The position numbers and the translations under genes were made by a program. A model generated the notes under the pieces. It searched no databases. It was not told the DNA's origin and saw only the letters and a program-made list of their open reading frames with translations. From the NCBI GenBank assembly GCA_050084515.1, contig CM114274.1, positions 37,820,001 to 37,884,000 of the forward strand: a stretch of 64,000 nucleotides of DNA, written 5' to 3'. Source of the stretch: Blasia pusilla. Taxonomy: Eukaryota; Marchantiophyta; Marchantiopsida; Blasiales. This document shows positions 11,401-22,226 of this stretch, piece after piece (position 1 is the stretch's first letter; each line of letters starts with the position of its first letter).

Positions 11401-12075
11401 TTTTTGCTTCTACTTTGCACCCATGAATAGTTCTCATGGTGTGAAGGTCTATAGAAGATCCACCGCATGCCATTTTTTCCAAACTAAAATGGTGGGCACC
11501 TTAAAAATTAGATGCAACCATGCCATATCTTGAAGAATTGGGAGGAAGGGGGGGGGGAGTTTAGGAGAGTTATAGAAGATCAAATGTCTCATGATAGCAT
11601 CAAATATCATCTAGATTGTGGTTGACGTGCTTATCCATGGAGACTATCCATAAACATAGAGTTCTTCTTACCGATCTTGAAGCCACGAAAATTGTAATCC
11701 ATTTTAGATCTAACTTTTAGCCATACATCGAGGTTGGAGATTGGAGAAATACCTTATGGGATGATGAGTGCTTAGTCTTGCCTCAAGGATGGTGGCTCCA
11801 CTAACAAAAAAGAACATGTTAGGATCATAATATCGAAGTTAACAGTAGGCCATAAGAATATTCCTTTTAGCATAACCACAAAAATCTATGTTACAGGAAT
11901 GATTGTGAAGAATTAGAACTATATGACGTGCAACCTCAATGTCGAGGATGCCTATATATGCAAATGTTAGATGTACTTATTTGGAGAGCATTCAGATTCC
12001 ACAAGAGGGTGTCAGCTCCAAATCTCTATGATTGCAAAAGCCTAGAAATTGCATATCTAAGAGCAAACAAAAAAA
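8421..12075. other. AT-rich region without a recognisable gene
   Basis: I see only short frames here. Between about 9290 and 9700 there is low-complexity DNA with repeated CTTCATG, CTTCTT and AAGTACTTT motifs. The frame at 9839-10069 (76 residues, start MKDPRSTCEKRTGSRD) has no recognised motif. The stretch is probably old, unrecognisable transposon sequence. Confidence 0.5.
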
Positions 12076-12507
12076 TGTTGGGTTCTCAACATCCAATTCT
12101 TATTATGCACTATTAATCTAATCAACCTCCTTATATGAAGATAAGCCTACATTGATGGTTTGACTTAAATGTCGAAAGAGTCATTATAATTTAGGTGGTT
12201 TATGGAGTAGTGTAACTTATTAGGATAATCAAACCCTATATTGGATAAGGGTGTAAAGTACCCTAATGTGGCGTAGGGGTTTGGGGATGCAACTCTTGGA
12301 AATTTTTTTCTATTAATAGAGATGAAGAAAGGTAAAACAATCCTATTTTCTTAAATAGTCAAATAGTCATAAAGCCGCATCGATAGCGTATTATTGTATG
12401 ATGAGTTATCTTCATGTTCAAGTTCTATCGAAGCTCTACTATTAGCATACGGACGAACAAGGTCACTTTGTATCTTCAAGTTTTACAATATATTTTAGTG
12501 ATTTAGT
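12076..12507 (+). repeat. LTR-like dispersed repeat, decayed copy
   Basis: This 430-base segment aligns along its whole length with 50081-50505. Both begin T(G/A)TTGG(G/A)TTCTCAACATCC and end AGTGATTTAGT, and share AACCCTATATTG and TTTTTTCTAT(T/G)AATAGA. Differences are mostly C to T and G to A in this copy, so it is the older or more methylated one. The size and the TGTTGG...CAACA-like start suggest a solo LTR, possibly Copia-type, but no flanking coding region proves it. Confidence 0.55.
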
Positions 12508-12884
12508 GTATTCCCATAGACAATATAGATTCAGGATCAAGACCATGCACAAATTCTTATTGATTATGGGAATTTTGTTACCACGACAGTGCTATTATAA
12601 ATCCATTTGAAAATATGTTTCAAAAGGAATATAAGACATGATTGAAAAATAATATATGTGAGTTTGAATGATTATGAATGATTATGGATGTATGATCCAT
12701 GGAGGTATGATGTGTCATCGTGTCACCATTATTAAAATATTTGTGTAATGATCTTTTCATTTTGGATTTTGCCACAAGATAAGTTGAAGATGGACTTTTC
12801 GCTTGATCAAGACCGTAGTCCTCATAGGGTGAATGAAGAGGGGAAGAACGCCACAATACATCAAGTCAGCCAACTTGTCTGAAG

Positions 12885-13070
12885 GTGAACAAGAAGACAG
12901 TCTCTGCATTCATCACCGATAATGAATTGAGGGCGAACTTGGATAGAGTCATCAACGCAAATACTCTTAAAGGAAAGTTCAAAAAGTTGCGACTCAAGTG
13001 GTTGAATCATGCAATTAGTGACTTTTATTCAAAGTGGGAGAAGGATTGGGTAGCTATCTTTCTCATGTTG
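12885..13070 (+). CDS. Hypothetical short open frame of unknown function
   Basis: A plus-strand frame begins MNKKTVSAFITDNELRANLD and is Lys-rich and hydrophilic (LKGKFKKLRLKWLNH) before it runs into LTR sequence from about 13040 on. The composition looks protein-like, but I recognise no domain. Upstream the frame is closed by stops. It may be an exon, a remnant of an unknown element, or chance. Confidence 0.2.
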
Positions 13071-13373
13071 GGCCTTTGGACCATCTCTCTTGCTTTGTGT
13101 AGAGTAGAAACTAGGGTGCTAGCGTCCGGATTCCCTCATAGCAAGGGTGGATGTGGCTCGATATGCCGATATATATTTAAGAGTAGAGTTCGGTGTGTGA
13201 GCCATCCTTACTCTGATTTTACATGGGTTTTATGATCTCAATATATATGCATGAGTGTATTTTGTTTGTGTGTGGATCTACCCGTAAGTTGGGAAGATCG
13301 ATATAGTGTGTTGAGTAGATGTGACCAATGATGTGGATTGCGTAGTGATATGTATACTACTATGTGCACGACA
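13040..13373 (+). repeat. Solo gypsy-family LTR, 3' two thirds
   Basis: It aligns with the LTR at 54500-54700 (shared CTAGGGTGCTAGC(G/A)TCCGGATTCC and GGCTCGATATGCCGAT) and then with the 3' LTR at 63181-63315 (GTGTGGATC(T/G)ACCCGT, GTAGATGTGACCA). It ends GTGCACGACA. Stitching these three copies together gives the R-U5 part of the LTR. No internal element sequence adjoins it, so it is most simply a solo LTR left by recombination. Confidence 0.7.
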
Positions 13374-13760
13374 ATGGTCATGATAGAGAAATCTTGGATT
13401 TTTTCTTGAAAGAAAAGATAAATGAATAATTTGATATGAAGTTTTGATCCCTATTGGCACATTTTACCTTTCTATTATATTTTTTATATATTTTATCTTT
13501 TTCGACGGAAGAGGCAGAAGGAAAATATGGACTCAATTTATTAGGAATTTAGGGTATTTGAGGTTGCAAAAGGGATCTATTCTATTATTGATAAACCTTT
13601 TAATGAGACTCAAATATTAGTAAGTAGGGGTAAAAACTCCAAAACCCATTGAATCCAAAAAAAATTAAGTAGGGTATTAAAAATAGAGTTTTGTCTCACA
13701 TTATATATAGAAGTACAAATAGTGGCATTCTCGAGTTCTAAGGTTAGATATTGAGGAGTC

Positions 13761-13883
13761 TGTGTTCGCATGCACAGAGTTTGTCTACGTCCGTGGACTA
13801 ATATCCGTCTTACACGAGAGGATTTGTCCATGTGGGCCCATATTTGTCGTAGGGACGGACTTTCTCATTTCTGTGCAACCATG
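13761..13883 (+). mobile_element. hAT-like non-autonomous element, copy C (short, decayed)
   Basis: It contains the family subterminal pattern (GAGTTTGTCTACGTCCGTGGAC, TTTGTCCATGTGGGCCCA) and ends TTTCTGTGCAACCATG. The left end is degraded. At about 120 bp it keeps little more than the two ends, as in a miniature element. No clear 8-bp duplication is visible. Confidence 0.5.
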
Positions 13884-14406
13884 CCGAGTTTCTATGTATA
13901 CATTACATAGACCATGATTTTTTCGGGAGATATATTAATAAAGTTCATAGTTCATTGATTACTTGTGAGATTTATTATAACAATATCTTAAAGACCTCTA
14001 CATCTACTAAGATTCTAGTAATCATATGTTCCTTTTGAAGAGAGTTTCCTTTACAAATCCCACTTTATTTATTAATAATACAGATTTTCACTTTAGAGAA
14101 TAATATCCATCTTTCCAATGGCATATATTTAAAATTAAATAGCTATATAATATAATTTTAATTTTAAATTTTTTTTAATTTTAACTCTATAAAAGACACC
14201 ATTCCATAGTTAGTTTATTAATACTATAATATTATCTCCATATGATTCTAGAAATTTGTTAATTTCCATTTTTATATCATAATTCAAATGAAATATTTAG
14301 TCTTACATTCAATTAGTGCTTGGCATTGCATGATACATAATCCTATTTTATTATTTATATAAGGCTAAGCCTCTTTGTGGAGAAGTTTTCCATGCAACTT
14401 TGAAGC

Positions 14407-14955
14407 CTTTCACATTGAATTTTTTTAATATTATCCTAGACTTACTTTACGCTAATAAGGAGAAAATGGAAAAAGAGAGGATATATCTCAAGGTTGCACA
14501 TGAACAAAGGCCGTGTCCACTGACTTATGTGCATCGGACTCCATTCTGAGCCTACCTTGGAGCTGGCCCAAAGCCCTTTTAATTTACAAGCGTGTATGGA
14601 ATGACTAAAATGAAGACAAAATACGATATACGCTACAAAATTGATGGGCCCAAAACTTGCATGGCGGGCTTCAGGCAGACGCCCTGCGTAGGTCCTAAGC
14701 CCACCATGCGGACTTGCTTGCGGGCTTGCCATGGGCTTTGGACGACGCAACGGGTGTGGGCTCCATTAGGTTGGGTCTACGCAAAGGGCTTTGGGCCAGC
14801 TCCAAGGCAGGCTCAGAATGGAGTCCGATGCACATAAATCAGTGGACACGGCCTTTGTTCATGTGCAACCTTGAGATATATCCTCTCTTTTTCCATTTTC
14901 TCCTTATTAGCGTAAAGTAAGTCTAGGATAATATTAAAAAAATTCAATGTGAAAG
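14407..14955. repeat. Near-perfect 173-bp inverted repeat with 203-bp spacer
   Basis: Bases 14407-14579 are the reverse complement of 14783-14955. Pairing keeps a constant coordinate sum (29362), so there are no indels, and I find only two mismatches. Each arm holds one family end (CAAGGTTGCACATGAACAAA at 14489, its complement ending at 14873) plus about 82 bases of outside flank. The flanks are inverted copies of each other rather than a direct target duplication. The spacer is GC-rich family core. A transcript would fold into a long hairpin, a possible small-RNA source. Replication template switching, or an assembly artefact, could produce the same structure. Confidence 0.85.
14489..14873 (+). 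mobile_element. hAT-like non-autonomous element, copy D (inside the inverted repeat)
   Basis: The element is bounded by CAAGGTTGCACATG and CATGTGCAACCTTG and is 385 bp. Its terminal 91 bases are nearly identical inverted copies, far longer than the similarity between the two ends of other family members. The outside flanks ATATATCT and AGATATAT are complementary rather than direct repeats, so ordinary insertion does not explain its present form. Confidence 0.65.
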
Positions 14956-15540
14956 ATCTTGTAAATTAAACATAGGAATTATTTTTGTTTTTTGATAGTT
15001 GAAAATGAGGCATCCCCTCATTTTCAACAATGAATTACACGTCCTTACTTATAGGTCTTTATTTCTTTACCAAAAGAGAAACTCTGGCACATCACACTTC
15101 ACTTTTCAAAGATTGATGTATGATGGTACCCCTTCTTCAACTAAAGTTAGGGGAACTTATCTATACTATAATTTGAGGAGTGCTCTTACATATACACCCC
15201 CTCCAGTATATATGCTCGGCCCTTGCATATACGCCCTTCTAAAACACGTGCCCGATTAGGGTGACACCTCTAGTGCACGAGCATATGTACGGGAAGGGAT
15301 GTATATGCACAAATGTAACTAAAAAATACATAAGATTCCTAAATTTATTTATTATGTATTTGCAATCTTTTATTTTCTCCCCATCTTGATATAGCACTAC
15401 GTGCAAATAGAAATCTTCTTACATATGGATGGGATAAAACACAAATATGCTTTTCGTTTCTCTTTTCTTTTCGCTTTTCCTTACGAATTCGTTTTAATCT
15501 GTGAAAATCATGCGGATATATATGATATAACTATGTAAAA

Positions 15541-15957
15541 AAGTATGTATGAGATAGTGTGCTCGTGCTTTTGTCCACCCGTTTAACAGCATACATTCCC
15601 TTTCTCCCTAGCAAAGTGTTCTTACCTTCTTTTCGAGGGAAAGAAACGTATGAGATGACAAGTCATTATTAAAGCTGATGGATAATTTAAGTTATCATTA
15701 TTGTAAGTAATTTATTCATTTATTCACCTATCTCGAATGATTTTATTCAATCCAAAATAGGAAAAACATTCTCCAGTAATTATCATTTACATATATAAAT
15801 TAAAATAAATAAGGATAAGTTAAATTATCCATCATTTCTAATCCCATACATTATATTCGCTCGCTTCTTTTTCAAAAAGAGCATTTTGTGAGGAGAAAGG
15901 GAACGTACGGTGTTAAGGGGTGGACAGAAAGACGAGCACAGTATCTCATACATACTT
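15541..15957. mobile_element. Foldback/MITE-like element with about 85-165 bp inverted ends
   Basis: The left end AAGTATGTATGAGATAGTGT pairs with the right end, which reads AAGTATGTATGAGATACTGT in reverse complement. Similarity continues through GTCCACCC, CATTCCCTTTCTCC and, further in, GATGGATAATTTAA, so the arms together cover most of the 417 bp. No coding potential exists. I could not find a target duplication. It is unrelated to the CAAGGTTGCA family. Confidence 0.7.
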
Positions 15958-18900
15958 GGAGAAGTACGTAATCTCCGTTACGCCTTGATGGCCGGGATGC
16001 CGCAGAGGAACGGTCGACGACCCGTGTAACGGCAGAGTTGCCTGGAAACGAGAGAATCGTCGTGTAGCAATGGATGTCCTAGGATTTGAGGGAATCCGAC
16101 GCGGGAGAGAGATATATCGATCCACCGGCCATTCTTTTCTTCTTCGTTTCGGCAAGAACCTGCCACGTCTCCTCATTCGCATTCCAGTTGGGCATGATTC
16201 CTCACAGTCTCCGTACAATATTGTTGTTCCCCCCTCTCGTTTCGGAGTGACAGAATCCCGGATTGGAGCAGACCTCCGAGCTATCAACAGTTGTGGTTTA
16301 CCGGGGCTGTTGGATCGGGTTGCTCTGAGCCTCGATGAAATTCATGAATGCACTGCGAATCGAGATCCTCTTGTAGAAATCGTTCAACGATTTGCATAGT
16401 AGGAGCTCTCCCACGCGAGCAGTCACTTCAGGTCTTCAGGGTAGACCAAGTCCTTCGAAGCGTCGAGCACTGTTGACACGTCAATCTTGGATCACATATC
16501 TTCTTCTCCTCTCTTGCATGCGCAGCTCGCTTTCAGTCTTGAAGGTTTGTTATGTCCTTTCCAGATTCAGTGTAAAGATCCCACTTTTGTACTGCTCCGC
16601 TTTCTAAACGATTCCCCGGCATTGTACTCTACTATAGTCCTGAGTTAGTAAGCTACACGCTCTGGACCGACACTTCCCGCAGGTAATACGCTGTTCTCGA
16701 ATTATTCTCTTCTTTGTTTCATGGAAAATTTCGTGTGAAGATGTAGCCGGGCGGCGTTTTTTTATTCGGGAAAGAACTGTAGCCGATCTGTGGCTCCCAA
16801 TTCCGCACTCCCTGGGGAAAGGGAATATATTGATGTGTGAGGGGTTTCTTTCTATATCTCTAGCTCCCTTGTTGTAAATGTTAACCTCCCGATTAAAGAG
16901 TTGGGGATCCGCAGAGATAGCACCTTTCCATTATAGTAACTTGACTACCATTGACTTTGCGAAGTCAAAAGGGCTTATTGCACATCTTCGTACCCGCCGT
17001 CTAGCTCTCTCGCAAGCGCGCTTCTGTCTAGGATCGATCTCGACCTCTGTTCGAGATGGCGCGTAAGGCTACCACTTTTGATTCGGTGGTTTAAATTGGG
17101 CAGAATGGATCCTCGGACTTGTAACTCGGTGTGTAGTTGATGTCTCCAAGGCCGGAGCGTGCTTACATGCAGTGATCATGGACATGCCTGGTCTGCAGGT
17201 CTACTTCAATTCCATGATTCGATTTCTTGAGTCTAGGGAAGTCCCTTGACCACGAATAGCGCGCATATCGTGAGCGTAATTACATTACGAAATGTATACT
17301 TCCATAAGTATACATTGAGTGCTTCAAAATCTGGTGCATAGTACGTGTTCAAATCGTTAATCGAATGTCAAGGATGCCCCTTCACATGGGCCGCTTCACG
17401 TGGGAGCGACTGGCACACCGATCAAAGAGTAGCTAACTAGCTAGCTTTGATATGAAACTTGAACACTGATTCAGGTTTTGGTGTCCAGGATCGCTCCATT
17501 TGACCGTCAACGATGCCCCCTTCCCATAGTTTATATCCGTGTTTGCAGCTGCTTATGATATCGATAAATCCGAGCAAGTTCGTAATTTTGGGGTACTGCC
17601 AGCGATGAGCGGACCGATGATATCGATATGACTAGAAGAACTCGCAAGCTGGAAAGCACCCTCAAAGCTAGAATATATGGCCTTCGTTTATAATAATCCC
17701 GAGCGAGCTCGAGTTTTTTGGTATAAAGATGAGGACAACATTCAATTGGGGAGATCGTGGATTGGGACTTACCGGGGATCGAGTGATCATTAAGAAGTCG
17801 ATTGAGCAAATGGTATTGGAAGCTCTAGACATGTGATGAGACCGAAGTCCTGGGCTTCATCAGATTTAAGATTCTGAGTTCCGAACCAACTCCACCTGGA
17901 GTTTCGTATGTAGTGCGATTCTCGGGCTTTGCCTGGCCCACCAACTACCCCTTTGTTCAGGGACCGATGCATTGACATTTCCATTTCTGCCTTGAATGTT
18001 TAGTGTAGCAACTTTAGCTGAGCCCACCGATGGCATTCTGCATCCGTTTCACGTAAGAACGAGCGATCGTCCTTCTAGCTAGCTCATGAATGATCGTGAG
18101 AATGTGGCTCAAGAACCTAAGAATTATGTGAAGGACAGCGACAGTCTAAAAGAACATTCCTCCAGGGTCAGATCAGAGATGAGATAAGATGGGGCGATGC
18201 AAACTTTCGCTTACGAGATTTTAGACCGTTGTTATGGCATAGAATAAATTCTAAAAATCATCTGTTTCAGCCGCGCGTCAGTCGTGACGTCCATGTGCTA
18301 GGAACAGATTCACGCAGATGCTAGACCTAAGACGGTTATTCGGTCTGGCGTTCCCTAGGGATTCTTCCGATCCTCCATCTCTAGCCCGCTCTCGATCCTT
18401 CCATTTTCTCTCCGGATAACTTTATAGCAGAGGTTCTTTTGAGGTTTGTTTTTATAAGAAAGTGGATATTCCAGAGAGGTTCACAAAAATTTAGAAAACG
18501 ACTTCGTGATGATTGGTTGACTTTTTAGCCCTGAACCTTAATACGCTCGTCCGAGCGGCCACGTTCGATCTGCCGAAGTCAGCAAAGTCCAACGCCGGCA
18601 TCTGTTCTGTGGCGCTGGCGGAGCTTGATCTCGTAATTGTGCAGGTGATCAGATGCGCCCACGCACAGTTTTCAACTGTGCAACGGCTCCAGAGTAATAG
18701 AAATCCGTGTCGTACGCCCTTCCCTAGATCCGGAGTTCCGCAGCTCGAGCTCCTTCATCATGAACAGATTTCAAGAGAAGGGGCACCTGCAGCTCTTTCA
18801 TCTCGTGATTGGAGCACCGCATGCACGTTGCCCGGTTACCGCATTCGAACGCACCAAGATATTTAGTTTATAGGATCTCATTCAAATGTAGTATATCTGA

Positions 18901-19670
18901 GGTGAATCCTTAGATTCACTGTAATCCACATGCTAACGTTCTTATGAACTGGGACTGCATATTCATGTCGTGGGCGTGAGCAGTACGCTGTCAAATACTC
19001 GGTCAAGGCCTTTCACATTATGTTCAAGCCTCACCTTGGAGCTTGTTTCCAGCGATGCCATTCATGGGTTTCATGCATCCTCACATGAGTAGAATCGCGA
19101 ACGTCGGACCCTCCCAAGCCAGCAATCCCCCCAATATCCCCGGAAGATTACGCGATACACCTTCCTGACCGATCACCTGCAGACCCATTCCAGCGACGAT
19201 GACGGCGGGATTCCCAGTGATCGATCGAGTGCGAAGACCATAGACTCTCGGGAGTCGGAACCGACCCAGAATTGAAAATTTGGAATACACGTATCCCGGA
19301 CCTCGCGGCTGCTTGCTGTGGTTAATCTGTAGCTCAAATGAACACCCACACTCAAATCATCTCCAGGAATCTGATGCTTTCTGGTCGAGAAAGTTGTTGG
19401 AGGCTGGGAAATCATCAGAGTCGAGGACATGAATAAAAGAGGGGACGGGGCTTTCCTAGCATGACACGTATGCCCTTCCAGTGCTCACATGTTACGGATT
19501 TAACGGGTGCTGACATGTGACGGGTTTAACAGGACTGTTAGTTCCGGTTAAACCCGCCACGGTTACGGAGCACGGACCAGGGTCCTTTTTGAGGTTTATT
19601 TTATAATAAAATTGATATATACTAGTGTTATCGAAAATGCTTTTTCATACATGCACATGTAGTAATGTAC
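15958..19670. other. Gene-like composition, no identified gene
   Basis: Base composition here is clearly less AT-rich than the flanks, and several moderate frames exist: plus 16070-16399 (start MDVLGFEGIRRGREIYRSTG), plus 18513-18866, minus 19081-19290 with a hydrophobic stretch (NLPGILGGLLAWEG). I could not join them into a model or recognise a domain. Short similar segments at 18436 and 19588 (TTTTGAGGTTT(A/G)TTTT) suggest a repeat relation. It could contain a spliced gene I cannot name. Confidence 0.35.
16070..16399 (+). CDS. Unidentified open frame, possible exon
   Basis: This frame of 109 residues starts MDVLGFEGIRRGREIYRSTG and ends with a stop. It has balanced composition and no low complexity, but also no motif I can name, and a minus-strand frame overlaps it. 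It lies just right of the foldback element at 15541-15957. Confidence 0.2.
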   Translation: MDVLGFEGIRRGREIYRSTGHSFLLRFGKNLPRLLIRIPVGHDSSQSPYNIVVPPSRFGVTESRIGADLRAINSCGLPGLLDRVALSLDEIHECTANRDPLVEIVQRFA

Positions 19671-19917
19671 ACTCTACATCGTGAGGTGCCAGGTCGGCAC
19701 TCCCGGCACCCAGCGAAACCTTACGTGGAGGCCGTCAACGATGCTGAATGTAGTGGCGCAGAATCGTGGATATCCCGTATGGGTTAGTCCGTCCATTTGG
19801 GATACCTGGGAAAGGGCGAAGCGAAAGTCTGGCGGCCCCGAAAATGGTGCGGATGTGGATTAGCAGTGGACGGACTATTAACCCGATACCGAAATACATA
19901 ATACCGAAATACATAAA

Positions 19918-20529
19918 GTGCATCCTTATGTATCCGCATATATTTTTGGAACGTGCATCCAAAGGTGGATATGTACCCGCTTGGGCCTCCCCCAACCATC
20001 GGTGGTTGGTTCGACACACTGCGAGTGTCGCCGGAGCCTGGATCCACTTGGTGTGCATTTGGTACGCTGTCCAGTTGGGGGTGAGAGGATAGCCACTCAC
20101 GATGTAGTGCGGGATATCATGTTCAGTATTGCTCGGGAGAGTGGCTTCCATGTGCAGAGAGAGAGGCACTACTCCATGCGGGATTCCCTCATTCGTGCCG
20201 ATCTCTACATGACACGTGAGGCTGAGGCGGTTGTTGCGGACGTGGTAGTCACAGATCCTACGCGGGAGGCAGTGCGAGCCCAAGTGGTGGCCCAAGGGCG
20301 AATGCTACAAGGAGCGGCGGCGGCGAAGAAGACACATATCTACAGTCGACTACACGAGGGACACATCTTCATCCCCCTGGCCATAGAGACGTATGGGGCT
20401 ATGGGGGAGAGGTTCGACTCGTTCCTTACGGACTGCGCCCATCATCTCCACTCGAGAAATGGGTTGTCCTTAGCTCTGCGGTCAGACAGGCGGCTGGTCT
20501 CCATAGCGTTGCAGCGCGTGCCAGGCTAA
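19918..20529 (+). pseudogene. C-terminal part of a non-LTR-type reverse transcriptase protein
   Basis: An open frame of 203 residues contains CECRRSLDPLGVHLVRCPVG (Cys/His cluster after the polymerase), then THDVVRDIMFSIARESGFHV, RADLYMT, ADVVVTDP, AAKKTHIY and FIPLAIETYGAMGERFDSFL. This succession recurs at the C-termini of plant and oomycete retrotransposon polymerases. Its spacing of acidic, DV, K and E residues resembles a PD-(D/E)XK nuclease-like fold; that reading is an inference. The catalytic polymerase domain is absent upstream, so the copy is 5'-truncated, as is typical of LINE-type insertions. A GC-rich tail follows to about 20850. Confidence 0.65.
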
Positions 20530-21534
20530 TGGGATTTTGCGGCGGGCTCAGTCGTGGGAGACGCCGGCGCTAGAGGCCCACTTAGTAGTAGTCATAGCTC
20601 TCTTGTTGTTACTGATATTGTCTCTGCTGTTGGTGAGTTTCGTCGTTAGGGGGGGGAATGCCCCCTTCTTCCTTTTCTGGTCCTGTTGTGGCCTTCAGGT
20701 TTTGACTCTTTGAGTCCCCCTCTTTTGTACTTCCGATGGGTTTTCCATCACTCGTTTTTATCGAAGTGCATCTTTGTTCGGTTAGGAAGCTCTGTAGAGC
20801 TCCTAAGGTGTTTCGATGTGAGGGGTAAGAAAGTTGGGCCGTAACAAAAGTGAATTGAAACCATTTTAAAGTACAATGGACATAGTGTGACCATTGAGGA
20901 TTTCTATATACATCACAACGGTTGGAAGGTATCTTCTTAATTTCCTTCCCTTTATGATTCCTTTCAAAACAACTGCAATGTATTTGAAAAATACAAAAGA
21001 GGTCTCCACTAAAAAAGAAAATGAATGACTTCTACCTTGGAGACCCCACTTTCACATGAATTTCAGTTGTCCGCCTCAAATTCTCAAAAATGGGAGATTG
21101 GTTTCTTGTACTAATTAAGTTAGTAGACATATTGCTCTTAAGCCTTTAAACTACCTTCCGGGTGTACTAATCTAACTTTGTGAGATTCTAAATTAGTGCA
21201 CTAATGTAAGAATTTAAGTACGATCCTTCTTTTAAGAGGAAATTTTTAAGGTGGCAAGAGAAAAGTGGATGTGGAGGAAAATATTAGTGTGGAAAAGGAA
21301 AAACTCAGCAATTAAAGGATATGGAAGTCAAAAATAATAGTGGGATAAAAGTTTAAAATAGGTATCAATGAAGTATAAATTTACCAAAAAATTAAGTAGA
21401 GTGGAGCATTAAATATAAGTAACACACCCAATTTCCATCCAATGGCAATCCAATCCGATAACAAGCATTATGCAAGCTATGCACTTTGAATCAAATTAGC
21501 CCTTTAGAAGGAATAAAAATCCATTTCATCACCA
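20530..21534. other. Probable 3' tail of the retroelement, then AT-rich DNA
   Basis: Up to about 20850 the sequence keeps the composition of the preceding frame and includes short C- and T-rich runs, consistent with a 3' untranslated tail. From there to 21534 it is AT-rich with nothing I can identify. Confidence 0.35.
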
Positions 21535-21542
21535 TAAATCTT

Positions 21543-22218
21543 CAAGTAGCACACGGACAAATTCTGTGTCCGCACACTTATGTCTGTCCTATGGACGGAC
21601 ATATTCGTGTGGGCCCACGCACCCGAGCCCGCATCTAAGCCCGCCCGTAGCCCGCATCCGTTGTGTGGCTCGCAGCTCGGCCTAGGGTGGGCTTTGGGCT
21701 TTGAGCCCAGCTTGCGAGCCCTGGGGCCTGGGTGCAAGCTCAAGGCCTACAAAATTTGATATGCTACACCAAGATTTGGTCTGACACACTACATTTTGGA
21801 TTGGCAGACCAATTTTTGATCCAGGGGACCAATTTTTTGCGGGCCATAAGCCCGCGCTCTGCCTGAGCCTGCACCTGTCCGCCCTAGCCCGCATCTGCCC
21901 ACCGAGAACCACACCTGCCCGCCCTAGCCCGCATCTGCCCGCCGAGAACCCACACCTGCCCGCTGAGAGCCCGCGGCCAATCAGCCCAAAGCTTACGCCT
22001 GCCTGCCTGAGCCCGCATTTGCCCGCTTGGAGCCCGCACCTGCCTTCCGTGAGCCCGCGCCCAACCCGCCCTGGTCCCGCGCCTGCCCGCCTTGAGCCTC
22101 TGCGTAGCCTGCCTTGAGCCCGCCCTATGGGCCCCTCAACGGGTGCGGGCTCTATCAGCCGGGGTCTAGGTGGCGGGCTCGGGTGCGGGTCGAGCATGTC
22201 CGTTTCCGTGCAACCTTG
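21543..22218 (+). mobile_element. hAT-like non-autonomous element, copy E (complete, 676 bp)
   Basis: It begins CAAGTAGCACACGGACAAAT and ends TCCGTTTCCGTGCAACCTTG. A perfect 8-bp target duplication TAAATCTT lies at 21535-21542 and 22219-22226. Eight-base duplications are characteristic of the hAT superfamily. Subterminal GTCC/GGAC palindromes follow the left end. From 21850 to 22130 the core is an imperfect tandem array of CCTGCCCGCC, TAGCCCGCATC and TGCCCGCCGAGAACC modules with a period of about 36-40 bases. An AT-richer insert lies at 21748-21840. Long Gly/Arg-rich frames on the minus strand are artefacts of this array. No transposase is encoded. Confidence 0.85.
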
Positions 22219-22226
22219 TAAATCTT

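Noticed and set aside
21682-22197. 171-residue minus-strand open frame, Gly/Arg-rich
   Set aside because: It lies entirely inside the GCCCGC array of copy E and only reflects the tandem repeat; no domain, low complexity.
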